From positions 1 to 64,000 of the forward strand of contig JADDOH010011094.1 of the NCBI GenBank assembly GCA_016648135.1: 64,000 nucleotides of DNA. Reading direction: 5' to 3'. Of the stretch, positions 30,001 to 45,000 are shown one piece after another. The DNA comes from Agrypnia vestita (taxonomy: Eukaryota; Arthropoda; Insecta; Trichoptera; Phryganeidae). Position numbers and translations under genes: made by a program. Position 1 is the stretch's first letter; the number at the start of each line of letters is the position of its first letter. The notes beneath the pieces are model-generated. The model ran no database searches and was not told where the DNA came from. It was given only the letters and a program-made list of their open reading frames with translations.

Positions 30001-33000
30001 TTATTTTAATAATATATACATAGGTATATTAAGATCTTGCAGATCTTAATGTCCCTTTCCCTACAAATATCCAGCTCTTGCTTACAGACTGCCGACGGGA
30101 AGTATTGAAAATGTTACTACGATTTTTAGAGAGTAATTGCATTGAGCTGTAATGTTTATGTCGATGACCTATTGACTAGTTTTTGGCAATAACATCCTTT
30201 TACTGGGTGACAAGCCATTAAATTTAAAAAAAAAAAAAAAAAACATAGGTATATCCTTTTTTTGGAAATATCTATCTTCAACAACTATAATAGATACCAA
30301 ATTAAATTGATGACTGTGAAAATTAAATTTTGTAACTTTACTTGTCTTTTACCAAATTAAATTTAAGTCGGATGGTGTATTAGCGAGTGTAAAATTCACA
30401 CAGAAGATTAAAAAAATGTCTCATTTTATTAAATGGAATAATAAGAAGTATAAAAATTCCACATGAAAAAATGTACAAGGTTAACATAATGTTATGGTAA
30501 TACATTCTCTGGCAAAATAATGTTCTGGATTCGGGTCCCAGTGGTAACTGTATGTATTTATGCAATAGATACATTTTTCTATGTATCTATTGCATAATGT
30601 ATGTTTCTATGTATCAATGTAATTAATTTTATTTGTTTTAACTTTTAGATTCATTGGAGATAAAATTACAGCTTACGGAGGCCTCTTGACCTATACCATT
30701 CGACACGTAGTAGATGATCTTCAGGCCCCAAGAAATAATGCACCCGATGTTCAGTTGATATCTGTGAGTAATTTTTTTTTAAATATGTGTACTATTGTGA
30801 TCAGCTTTTAATTTGTGGTTATTCATTGTTAAGTAAATGAATCACATAAATTCACTTGAATCACATAAAACCACTATATTTTTGGTAATATCAACTGGTC
30901 TCAAAGCCACCGTTCCTTCTTAATCTACAAACTAAATATGTGTTACATAATATGGGCAATTATATTTTTTAGCTACTTGTTTTTGTGTGTACTTGATGTA
31001 TGACATTTTAAATACATATATTGATATGTTGTACATTTAATGTTATGTACATTTTTCACTTGCATCTAATCAAAACTTTTTCTGATATTCAAATATATAT
31101 AGTTTTTCAAATATCAGAGTTTTTGTTGTTGTCAGTTTTAATTTTACTACCTATATATAAATATGAAATTTAAAAGGTAAACACGTCTAAAGCAAAATAC
31201 TTTCGATAATACATATTCATTTGTCAAGCCCGTTAACAAAGGATGTGGCATTTTTTCTTTTTCAATCATAATTTTGTTGAGTGGTTTTAAAAGAACAGAT
31301 TCAGTGATATTCAGATGAAAGGCCCCTTATGCACTTATCTCAATGGTGGTTCGAGAAGCGAGATGTGGCACGGTGCGTTGTCATGATGCAGCACTCACTC
31401 GTCTCATTTGCAAATTATCAGTTAAAATGCTTTGCACAGACCTGTATGAGATGTTCAGTTCTTCGACAAGCTCTCGAATAGTCAATCGCCTGTTTGAGCG
31501 AATCATTGTTGAGACTTCTTGCACATTTGCCTCTGTTTCTAAGGTCGAAAGATGCCCCAACCTTTGCTCGTCTTGAACATTTCTGCTTTAAAAAATAAAT
31601 GGTCATCACATTATCGCCATATACTGCTTTTAACATTTTATAAGCTTTTTGGCACACTTTTGTAACTTGAAAAAAACATGCGTTGCTAGAAATATGACCT
31701 CTCTCTCTCTCCGGGTTCTGGAAGTGGCCTGATAGGTCGCAACATGTTCTTACTTGTCACTATTATTATCAAAAGAACAGGCTAATGGAATCGACACTGC
31801 ACATCAATGTAGCGTCAGCAGTTGCTGCTATAAAAATTCATTCGCCGTGTTTTTAGATCACACCTCGTTTATTGTATACAAAGATAGAGAGATTAAAATA
31901 ATGTTAATTATCTGTAAAAATACAGCAAAAACAAAAATTGGCAATTTACTCCAATAACTGACAAAAAATCTATGTAAAAGTTGAATATTGTTATTAATAT
32001 TTCAGAAAAATGACATCACCTTGGTGCATTACAGTGGTGCTGTACCTGGCGCAGATGGATATCTCAATGAATCTGTACAAATTCTGGAATTATATTGGCA
32101 GAGGTAATATTTTTAATCAAAATGACTACACTGTTTCCCTATTTTTAAGTTTACAGAGATTCATAGTTTTGGCGGAGACGACTTTTCTATAAATTTTTAC
32201 ACCATATATACTGTGTGCATATACAATAATAAAAATGAATAAACTGTTGAAATATAAAAGAGCTAGTTACTATCCAACAATACGCAAATTTTGTTGGGCA
32301 TTGCAGGGGTGATGGCAAACAAGCTGATCGAGAGATGATCCTTATGGCGTTGGCTGATCTGGAGTCTGTTCTTGTGAAGGCAACGTATACAGATGGAACA
32401 CAACAAGCATCTCTTGTGACTGCCTCACTTCAAGTAGCCGGCGAGAGAGGATCCGGTAACAGGGCTAGCCACGTAGAAGAATGCCAGTGTCCGCAAGGGT
32501 ACCTCGGCACATCTTGTCAAGACTGTGCACCTGGATACACCAGGTAAAAAATATTGTAAAAAATAAATTGATTTTATTATTTGTTTGTGTCCACTTATTA
32601 ATAAGGGGATATAAACAAATCATAAAATCAATTCATTTAAATGTAAATCCACAAAGTTGCTCGACCAATTGAAAAAATAAAAAATATTATGTTTCACTTT
32701 ATAAACATTATAATCATATGTCTTGAGTACAATATAATTTTTTATTAGCAAACATTTACATCTTGTCCATTCCAGTCCAATATATGAAAAACATCTTGTA
32801 CTACTAGTATGAAGCGGTTTGTTGCCTAATTGTAATACATTTATATATAAGCAATTTACACAATTATTTTTGATTTTCAATTTATCTTTTAACAACCTAA
32901 AATTGTTTTGCATTGATTAATTCCTCAGACACAGTAAAACCCCATTAATTTGAATCAAGGGATTGTGGGTTTTAAAATCACAGTGAATTTCAAATTAAAG

Positions 33001-36000
33001 AGATTCTACTGTATAAGCTATTCTCCTTTATTCACTTTAAACATATTTATTGAGACTGCTAAGCTAAGTGAAAAGTTGCTCAAATCAGAATTTTAAAGCA
33101 GACTATTGTTTTCCTATAAAATGTTCTCCTTTGACTTCCTTCTATCTATTATTGTATTATTTCTCAGATCTGATTCAAACTAAATTCTTCACTATTTATT
33201 TGTTCTAAATTTCAGGAGTTTGAATGGACTATACCTTGGCTTATGTGAGCTTTGTAGCTGTAATGGACATTCTGACCAATGCCACCCTGAAACTGGAGAG
33301 TGTCTGGTTAGTTAATAATATAATATATAAAATAATTATAATTGAGACAGTTCAATTGAAAGATTCCTAGTTCTCTAAAAATATATAAGAGATTGATAAT
33401 GCCCTCATGCATAATAAGGTGAAATGCAGCACAAGAAAGTGAAAAACAACTTGTGTTTTATTTCCATTCAATCAAGTCATGTAATTTGACATGAATTTAA
33501 TTATCATTTGAGTTGGATCATTTTTTATTAGTGCGTATTTCAAATGAATTTTTTGAAGGTTTATACAAAATTTATATTATTCATTTTGGTTGTATTCATA
33601 AATCACAGAGTTGCCAACACAACACAGCTGGCCACTCTTGTGAAGATTGCCAACCCGGTTATGAAGGAGATGCCACCATAGGTACACCAGGATCATGCCG
33701 ACCTAAGCCAGAGGATCAACTTCAATGCAGGTACATAATTTTCAAATTAAATATTTAAGTTTCTTCAAAAAGATCAAAATAATTTTGTGGTGACATTATC
33801 ACTATACATAGTTAATAAAAATGTACATTGTTTTCACCACTTCTTAATTCTTGATTATTTACAGTTGTGTAGAGATATGATTCTTGATTATTTATGGATA
33901 TGTTGAGATATTATTCTCGATTATTTATGAATGTGTAGAGATGGGATTCTCGATTATTTATGAATGTATAGAGATAGAATTCTCGATATTTCGCTGTAGT
34001 CATATCACAGCATCTTCAGGAGTGTGTCCGCAAGGAAGTAATGATCGATGCTTATGAGGTCATAGATTGTATGCACTAAGTGGAGGTGTGTTGCTTCTTT
34101 CTACGCTCAGGGTCATTAGGGTGTGTCAAGTCTTAACGGTGAGCTCTGATTCAGAATGTTCATGTACCGTGTGCTTTTCGGAAAGGCAACTCATCGACAA
34201 GATGCCCTGAAGACGTGTGATCTGTTCAAAACATTGGCAGTCAACTGGTCTTTAGGACCAGAATTTGATGTGGTTAATCCACAAAGTAGTTAAGAATAAC
34301 ATACTCATGAATGCCTTCGATTAAATGTGTATATGTATATATAAGTATATATTGATTATATTATAAGAAAGGCTTATAGGGCTTTAGGTTTTATCATGAG
34401 AATATATAAAGATTTTAAGTGTGTATAGAATTGAAAGCACTTTACTGTACTTTACTCAGAAGTAAACATGAGTATCGCATTGCAAGTATGGAATCCCTAG
34501 TATATGATCTATGTAAATCACTTGAAACAAATTCAAAAAACATTTATTCGCTTTCTCAACTTCAAATTCAATTGCGTTTCCGATGATAATGTCAGTTAAT
34601 GCAAAAAATATCACATCCTACCATTATAAAAACGTCGGGAAATAGGTGATTTGATGTATCTACTAAAAATTGTATCGGGCAACGCTGACTGTCCTGAAAT
34701 AATAAATAGACTTTCACCTCGATTTTACTTCATTCAACTATCCTCATAATTCATATTTCTTGATGGTATGCGATGCATTCAAAAAATTGATAAGATTATA
34801 GGATATTGATTTGTTCGAGTGCAGCCTTACAAGATTAAGAAAAATTTTGAGTGCATAATTCTTTTCTGCTTACTAATTAAATCTCTTTTTCTTTTGTTTG
34901 AATTTTTTATTATTTCTTGTTGTATTATTCTTAACGTGCCCAAGTTTTTTTGCTACCTAATTAAGTATATTTTTCTTTCTTTCTTTTGCTTTTTTTATCC
35001 TTTCTTGTTGTATTATTCCTAGCACGCCTAAATTTTTCTGCTTACTAATTAAGTCTCTTTTTCTTTTGTTTAAATTTTTTTATTCTTTCTTGTTGTATTA
35101 TTCTTAACATACCTAAGTTTATTTCATAATATACTTATCATTATTAACATATTTCTAAAAGTGGAGACGTATAATTGGCCAGCTATATTTATACATGGCT
35201 TTTCGCATCATGGGTTCTAGGTTCCATATCCCGTGAGGTCACAATAAATCTATGATTTAATCAAGCCTGGGTGTTTTTATGATGCACCTATTTCTTTTCA
35301 GGAATTGGGCCTCTTGGTCTGTCAAAGTGTTAAAAAAAATAGGTTTTATAATTTTCATTCCTAATTGCAAACATTGTTATAACATGTACAGACTGTATCA
35401 AACTGGTTCTTTTTTAGAAGTTGAGACGCAGATATATATTAGGTATATATACGCAGATATATAGAAGAAAGATATATATTAGGTTAGATGGCAAGGATCC
35501 GGCCTACCTTTGTCCTTCCTGGAATTGGGCGTCTTGCACAGTCGCGACGGGCTTTGTGGTCGCGACTTGATCTCTTGAATAGCACGGCGTACGGCGACGT
35601 ATCACATTAGAATAGTAGGTCAAGCGGCGAAAGATTCCGATCGTCAACACGTCTTGCAGGTAACTCACTAAACACAGACTCAATCCGGCCCTGTCCTGGC
35701 GCAATCGCTCGCGCTCCGCTTTCGGCAGGCCAAAGGAGGACGGGGCGATAGGGAGGCAGGAGCGGACAAGAGATGGATATATATTAGGTCTCAGGGAATA
35801 TTATCGGAATTGCGTATCTACAGGCTTTATCATTAGTTGCGTCAACTTGCGCCAACATAAAAAGAACCAAATTTTGAATTTGTGCGATGTGTAATGATAG
35901 TAAAACTTTTGCAAAGACGCAAAGCTAGATGAACATTCAAAGGTACTAAGTACTTTAAAAATATTTTTATATTTATTTTGCGTATTCGTCATTCAAGGTG

Positions 36001-39000
36001 TGACGTACGTGGAACCCTAGCTCCATTCTGTGTTGGTGGCATTACCACCTGCAGATGTAAGCCGAATGTTGAAGGAGAAAGGTGTGATCAATGCTCACCA
36101 GGTTCTTTCAAGCTGACAGAAGAAAACCCTTGGGGATGTTCTCAATGCTTCTGTTCTGGCGTCACTGATCAGTGTAATGAGGTGGGTCCTCACAATTTTT
36201 TGCATTTTTAGATCTAAAATATTAATAAAATATAATATAATTATTTAGAATTAAACATAAAATGACATTTCAGTATATGTATTTCCATATTAGTCCAGTA
36301 ATCTGTAAAATCTAAATGAATATTAAAAATTAATTTTTAAGCTACTTTCATCCTTTTCTGACAACACATACAGAGTTAATATTTAGATAGATTTACTTAT
36401 GATCCAATGATAGTTAATGACATTTGAAATTAAGAAAAGAAAGAGAAAATTGATTTGCTGGTGAAAGATGTGTTGTGCATGTACTTTTACGTATTTATTT
36501 AACTCATCCAACTACTGTTTTACCTTTAAAATTAGTGATATATGTATTTACTTATTTAATTTCAGCCACAAAAAATCAATACTTATTTTCTATGTAATAA
36601 TTTCATAAAAAAATACAATTTTTAATAATGTAATGTGTTAGATAAATATATATTACTTAATAAATTATACTTTTTTAAACACTTGTAGCTTTTTCACAGC
36701 CACCAGATGGTCATAGAATTTATTTCGTTGTCATCTGATAATCTTTCCGTTGGTTGGTTTTTGTAATATATATATATAGTAGAACCTCTTTAATTCGAAA
36801 TTTAAAAAAAAATGACATTTCTATTACTAAAGTACCCAAATACAGACATATTTGTTGTTCTCACTTGCGAAAAAATTAAACATTTTTTTAAATTTCGTCA
36901 ATTTTAAAAAAAATAATTAATTATATGAACTGAATGTATTGATTTATGGTGCAAGGGACTAAAACTTATTTCAAATTATAAATTATCGTTTTTTTTTAAT
37001 TATCTGGGTTAATCTTCTATTAAATTAACATTTTGGTACTTGTGGGTTTTGAAAATTTTGAATAATGGCAAATTTTGGATTATCTGGGTTTGAATTAACA
37101 GGATTTTATTGTATTACACTTATATTTATTATGTTTATGTTTATAATATTTATACAATGTTTACATTCTTTAGGCAAAACATTTGTATAGACAGCAAATA
37201 CCCACTGCCATCATTGATGATTCTCACGGTTTCACCTTGACAACATTAAACCAAGAAACGGTTATAGATGCAAACTTCCAACTGAACATACCACTCAACC
37301 AAATAAGTTATTCCTTTGGATCACCACAGAACAAACGTCTTTTCTGGTCACTCCCATCTGCATTCACTGGTTAGTAAAATAAATTATATATATATATACA
37401 AAAATAATTGCTCTTTTAATATTATCATAGTGCCGTTTGTATAAACGTGGATTATAGGAATCCTTCACTTAAACCTTATAATATGCATTTTCCACCAATC
37501 ACATGACCTGGCCATAAAAATCTATGATTTTACGAAAGATTACTGCAGTCTATGTTGATACAACCGGTCCTCACTTAAATAACTAGTCATAAACAAACTC
37601 AGTTATTATACTTGACTATTGTAGTATGAATAATGCGACAGTGAATAAAGTTGTAATAGAAGATGGCACTATAAGAAGATTATACTTGCACATTTTAAGT
37701 AGATTTCGCTAGAGATTTCTGCAAAATTTCATTGCACTGTTTTCAATCAGGAGACCTCCAAACCATTTTGAGGACATGATAGCATTTACTTGAAGAGACA
37801 AAAAATTAATGTGGTAGAAATTTTGTCTATGTTCATTAACTAGCTTGTTCCATCTTGTTTCAAAATTATAGCTGTTCAAAGTCTTAAATTCATAACTCCA
37901 TTTATATTGGTCCTAGAGAAAAAAGGTAAAAATTCTTCATTCGGGTTCTCATAGATAAAACAATACGCCACTGCTTATTTTTATGTAGATTCTACATTTG
38001 AATAATAAATGGTCAAGCTCCATATTACAAAGCTGCTTTGCAAGATTATGTCTAGCTAAACAATTTATTTTCCAGTGCTTTGACATGCTTTTTTCATGTT
38101 TTTTTTTGCGGAAGTAGATAGAGAAGAAAATTTTCAGTTTATTTTTCATTTTTTTATGATATTATTCTACAGCAAGAATTTATTTTCTTTATTGGAATGA
38201 ATGCATTGGACTTTGTTCGCTCATATATTTCCTAATGAAAAATTAATTTACAGGTAACAAGGTTACGTCATACGGTGGACATATAACAATCACACAAAAG
38301 TTTGACAGTGGCAGATATCCTGAATATTCTAGTGATGACACAGACGTCTTACTTGTTGGTAGTGGCCGAACAATCTACTGGAAGAATCCCAATCGTCTCC
38401 AGTCTGACACACCTCTTGTAAGTGGCTGATAATTATGCAAAATACATTATAATAACGATAGTTATCTTCCTCCTTAATGCTTCGAATCCAATCTTTATTT
38501 TTTACTTTACTTCTTTTTATAAGCAATACGGCTCATATCCGTGAAACAAAACACAATATATCTCAAAGATAAATAGCAGTACCATGTACAGCTTTGAAAT
38601 TTTGATCAGGAAGTCAACTCAGAGATCTTAAGTTCAGAAGTCAGTAGTCGCTTAACATTTAATTTAATAGTGAGACTATATTCACAGAGATCTTAAGTTC
38701 AGAAGTCAGTAGTCGCTTAACATTTAATTTAATAGTGAGACTATATTCACAGAGATCTTAAGTTCAGAAGTCAGTAGTCGCTTAACATTTAATTTAATAG
38801 TGAGACTATATTCAAAACTATACAGGGTGTACCAGAGCCAGCAGCAGAAACATAGCCGGTAGATTCCTGCTTATGTTATGAGTCTAAAATGTTCAAGCAA
38901 CCATGACCATGAGTTACAGAGATATGCAATATCAAAGTTTGCATTTTTTTTTTTAAATATTTTGACTTATTTTTTTGCAAAAAGTTAAACTATTATTACA

Positions 39001-42000
39001 GTAACTTTTGAAAAATATTGATTATGAAAAATTCGTTCGCTTTAATACAGGACAGATAAAATGATAAAAACCTTGCAAAAATTGGAAAAAGTTTTTTTTT
39101 ACAAGGTTTTTATCGTTTTATTTAAGTTGTATTGAAGCATATGAATTTTTCATAACTGATATAAGTTACTGTAATGATATTTCAAATTTTTCCAAAATAT
39201 AAGTCAGAAATATTGAGAAAAAAAATGCAAATTTTAATATTATAAAGCTCTATAACTATTGATTATTAGGTCATGGTTGGTTGAATATTTTAGACTCATA
39301 ACATAGGCAGGAATCTACCGGCCAAGTTTCTGCTGCTATCTCTGGTACACCCTGTATATATACTTATAACTATTTATTCTGAAAAGTTTGTAAAGCTTTA
39401 AGGCGCAAACATTTATTCTGTTATAACTGCTACTGGCGAGTTTTAAATTCGCCATACAACATGAAGTGTAAAGTGAGGTGCAAGATGGCAAATCTCTAAG
39501 GCGTGGTAAAAACAGAAGCTAAGAGCTGTCTCCTAAAAATATAATGGGTGCAAAATTTTTATCTCAGAGTTTTTGGAGTCAAAAATATCTAAAAATTGAT
39601 TTTGTGTGTAAAATGACTTAATTCTTGCATATAAAACTTAGAGAAACTTAGAGACAAACTTAGAAAAACTGTAGAGAAATTTATTTAATTGAAAAGAAAT
39701 CAATGCCCTTTGAAATGTAGCCTTTTGGGTACAATTTAAAAAATATGTAAATTCCAATGTCACACTTGATACGAGTATCAACATCTCAAGAAATGTAGAA
39801 ATGTGAACTTTCTATTCTGAAGGTACATTTTTAGAAACAGTAAACACAAATATCTATTTATATAATATAAAATTAGAACAGTCATATTTCTGATATGAAT
39901 GACTTGATTTTTGAACTCTTGTATACATTACTTTAAGCTTGCTTTTTTAAAAATATCCTTGTATTCATAACCACTCGCTTGCCCCGCACTTTAACAACAA
40001 ATATAATCAGGTTTTCCTCGGAACAAACGGCCAAACGCGACGAATAAACATAATAACAAGAATTACCGTAAACCATTGCTATGTAAGTATAAATACTATC
40101 CAAGTATACAAAGATAATACATAATTGTTTGTCATAGATAAATAGATAACAAATTCTTTGTTTATTTTTGTATTGAACAGTTTTTTAATCAATTAAATAC
40201 ATAATAAATAAATTTTTAAGTACATTTTTGGACATGACTGATTTAAGGGATCTCTCCGGGGCAAACGAGTGAATAAATATAACTTTTTAAAGTTGAAACA
40301 TTAAATGATTTTTGTCCACATTTCAAGACATTGGTTATTAAAAAGTGTTTGTAGTGATATTTTAAATTTTCAGAGAGTTATAATAAGTTCTTTATTAATA
40401 TTATTGACAGACATACGCCGTTCCACTTACTGAGTCTGGTTGGAGCACTCTGTCCACCGGTGAAGCCCCCCGACCCATTTCGAGGGGAGACTTTTTGTCA
40501 GTGCTGTCTGACTTACAACAGGTCCTGGTGAGAGCTACACTCTCTCCCTCCGTCACGATAACTTACATTGCCGATGTTTCCATGGACACAGCTGTGCAGG
40601 CTGAGAGTGGACAACCTCTTGCTGAAAACATTGAGGTAATCTCTTTCTGTTCCTTTTATGTACATATTCCTTTTTGACTATTCATTTGATTTCTATATAT
40701 CATTATTCAGAATATTATATGCATAAATAGTTCATCTCACTCACATAGCCTAAATTAGGTGCTAAATTTTTACAGTGATTTGAAATTACAAATAATTTTA
40801 ACCTTGCCCATCCGGTGCTAAAATTTAAATGTGTTTACAGAAGAGTGCGTTGCTGTAGACTCAATGTATATATAGACTTTTATCAATTTTTAAGTCTGAT
40901 AAATATGAATATTTTACATTTTTAAATTATATTATTCAACAACTGATACGGTAGATGCTTTATTAACTTCCTCTTGAACTTCAGTATATAGATTACTGGC
41001 TGCAACATATTCCAAATTAATAATAACTTATACAAAGTTCGCTATATTTCTATTATTAAAGTATTTGATATTGATATATCCATTCTCACTTGCGAAAAAA
41101 ATCGAAATATTTTTTTCAATATAATGTAAAGATTTGTCGGTCGATGTTTGACAGCCGAATACAAGCGAAGGCTCATGCACGCAGAACAGCGCAGAACATG
41201 CGCAGAACGATGGGCCGGGGTGCTCAGTCGTGAAATAACGAAGTAACAGACAATTCGAAAGCGAAGATTTTAGAAAAGTTCTTACCGCAGTAGCAAAACA
41301 AAAGCGAAGCGGTTCCTTGAGTTTAAAAGTAGTATGCGTTTCCAGCGAATGTAAAATGTCACATAAAATGTTGAAGCGATAATAAAGGTTTATTTTACGA
41401 GTGATCAATTACGAAATACGAGTTTCATTTCATTTCGGCGGAGCCACGACACGTAACAATATATATTAATTATTGTATAGACGTGCTTATGGGAAAAATG
41501 AGAAAAATTTGTTGGTCATCACGGACCACAGCAAAAAGACACGTAACAGATCAGTAACAGAGAAAAAAAATTATAATCTATTTTTTCAGTTATTTATTTG
41601 TTTATTTTTATGGCATTTTCTCTTTGTGCTTTTATTACTTGCATTATTATCAGTTCAAGTTTAACCACGGATGCAAAAATATCAGGTTTTAGATGTTTTT
41701 TCGAATCAACACGATTAAGCTTTCCAGAAAATAATATTTTTTTATTAGCGTATTTCAATGTTTGTTATTTTCTAGGTGTGCCGTTGTCCTTTCGGATATA
41801 GTGGCACCAGCTGCGAGAGCTGTTCGGCTGGATTTTATCGAGACAGGACAAATCATTGTGAGCGTTGTCCATGCTCTGGCCACGAGGAGGCGTGCCGTCT
41901 TGGTCAAAGACAGGTTGTGTGTGATTGCAGGCCTGGATACACAGGCTCCGACTGCTCCAGTATTGGTATGTCAATCAATGTTCATGTCAACAAAAAAAAT

Positions 42001-45000
42001 ATTACTGACACACACACACACACACTATCGTCATTGCTGGGCCTCATTAGTATTTTTGCCTTGCATTTATTTCTCTATCAATGGTGTGATTTCCTGTGTG
42101 AGAACAGCTTCTACCACAAAAATTGCAGGTTAAATTGTGTCTCTATCGGTCCCTTTGACGAAGGACGATCGCGCGCATTCTGTTCAGGGTTTTTCTTGTC
42201 CGGTCAAGCGCCAGCTGTTTCCAATTACTGAGGATATACATAATTCATGATTATGTCATGATAGGTTGTACGCTGTTTTGTGTATCGTGAACAAGCTTTA
42301 AATACACATATTTTTGTTCTTAGAGACTAAATTCTTTAGACAACCTGATACGGTAGATGCTTTATTAACTTCCTCTTGAACTTCAGTATATAGATTACTG
42401 GCTGCAACATATTCCAAATTAATAATAACTTATACAAAGTTCGCTATATTTCTATTATTAAAGTATTTGATATTGATATATCCATTCTCACTTGCGAAAA
42501 AAATCGAAATATTTTTTTCAATTTTGTCAATTATCAAAAAAAAATTCGAATTTTGTGAACTAAAAAGTATTCATTCATGGCGCAAAATTTTGAATTATGC
42601 CGAATTTCGAATTACTTGGGTTTTACTGAAATTGTTTCTAATACGCTAAGAACTCACCTATAAATATGCCATAAATAGTTTTATAAACTTTATATACGTT
42701 TTATGAACTCACCTATAAATCATGCCATAAATAGTTTTATAAATTGCGAAAGTAATCTGGATATGTTTCACGACAATATTGTACATGTAAAAAATATAAT
42801 ATTGCTTAATTAGTTTTATTCTCACCAAGTCCACCCACACAACTTACATAGGTCGAAACTCATCATAACATATTAGTAACACCATCCAACGGGGTTATGA
42901 ATAATGAAAATGTTATATTTTATAAGTTGCCAAAAAAATTATATACATATTCTGATTATACATAATTATCTTACTTCTCTGACATTATGTGGTGCATGTT
43001 TCTGGCACATGATTCTATAACTTATTTTTGTAATCTACAAAACATCTGCTAATTTCTACTTACAAGACTCGGTTTAGAACAAATTTTAAAAATATATCTA
43101 CTGTAAAAAAATATGTCTTGTTTAAATACTTTAACTGCAGCATTAATGAAGCTTAGATATATGTGAGAGGGAAAATTCATCCTCTGTTACACATTTAACA
43201 ACATTAAATTCCTCCCTTAAACCTTTAAACCAATAATAAAAAAAGTATAAGTCACATACTTTTATTGTTTTTGTATTTCAAGTTTTATTTAAAATTATTT
43301 AAAAATATTTCAGATTACGGAAATGCCACTCAAGTTACCAGCCCACGTCCGCCACCTCAGGGGCCAACAATTCAGGTTGTGATTGCAGCACCCACAGTTG
43401 AGAACAAGCCAGTCGGAGGGAGCGTTCAGTTCATTTGTACGGCCACAAGTGTTCATTCATCGTCCCCTCTGCGTGTAAGCTGGAGTAGGGAAAACGGAAG
43501 CTTGCCTCTCGGAAGATACATTGAAGATGCCAGTAGGGGTGTGCTGTACATTCGGAAACTCAGAGTATATGATTCAGGAACATATATTTGCCAAGCCAGT
43601 GATGGAATTTCCACTGCGATAGACAGGGCCACTTTAACAGTCCCAAGTAAGTTTCCGTTACCATCTTAACATAAAACAGATGATAATACGTTTGATTTTT
43701 AAAATTTTCAGCATATATATGTATGCTTGGCATTTGCTATTGTCAAACTTAAATATTTATTTATATTATATTGAAAATGAACTTCAAAGTACAGTGACTT
43801 AATGTTCTGTTTTGTCTCCTAAATGCTGCAGTTTTTCCTGATAATGTTATATATGCCGCTGGTAAGTGTATTTTAAGAGATTTTTTTCATTTTATGTTTG
43901 CCTATAGATGCGTATAAAATAATATTAAAATACATATTTACTTTATAACATTACTTTATGTGAACAAATACATCAATTTAATGCAATTACATTTTGACAT
44001 AAAAATAATGATGTACATATGTACCTATATCACAAAAATAAGTTCAATCAATTACAATCCTGATCTATTGAAATTTCTTATAACGATTTCAATTTACAAA
44101 TGCAAAAAATATTTTTCGCTTAAAATTCTTAATAATGCATTTTGAGTAATGCTACTTAAACTTAATATTACTGTAAACAGCTTATATTTTACACAGATTT
44201 TGCCCTAGTTCGGACAGAAGTCACTAAATTGCATGATGGAAATTTTGACTTGATAATGGCATTAGATGTATAAAATTTGCGGACAAAACTCACTATATTG
44301 ATCAAATCAATCACCACTTGAACCCTGTGTATACTTTTGACTAAGTAATCTAAAATATTTATAAATAATTAACATGACTCTGTTACAATATTTGACTACA
44401 TAATAAATTGTGATGAAAACATGCGGCTGCTGGAAATCAAATTGAAACAACAAAATATTTAATCTTATTTCTTATACGTAGGAAATGAAGTTATTCCGCC
44501 ACAAGTTACTATCTCACCTCCAATGATTGAAGTCTATGAAGGGGAGCCCATTGAATTGCGCTGTGATGTCACTGGAACTCCAACTCCAACACTAGTTTGG
44601 TCCAGAGTTAACCGACAAGCACTTAATTTCCAACACACTTTTGTTAATGGAATATTCAGAATCAGTTCTGCCCGCCAATCTGATCAAGGAGAATACAAGT
44701 GAGCATTTCCTATGTAAAAACTTAAAAGCATGTTATTTGATCTTTTGAAAGGACATTCATCCTCCAACCCAAAATACTCCGTATACAAATGTGGAAAAAA
44801 TACGCCAGTTAATAAACGGACCGGATGTCGCTTTATTTACTTAAGTAACAATAACAGAATGAACAGGGTTCGAGGATATATGTCTTGATATATATCACGA
44901 TATTTATGGCTTGATTTTTATTTTTGATATATATCCAAAAAAACTTTCTGCAGTCGTTAATAGATGGCGCTAGTTGTATTTTAAAAAGTGCTTCAGGTTA

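Noticed and set aside
41028..41408. 126-codon open frame on -
   Set aside because: Runs through the 178-bp repeat and the LTR-like insertion antisense; no recognisable motif.
41762..42231. Two overlapping long frames on + (123 and 151 codons)
   Set aside because: The second is exon 33 read through its donor into the intron; the first is an out-of-frame shadow.
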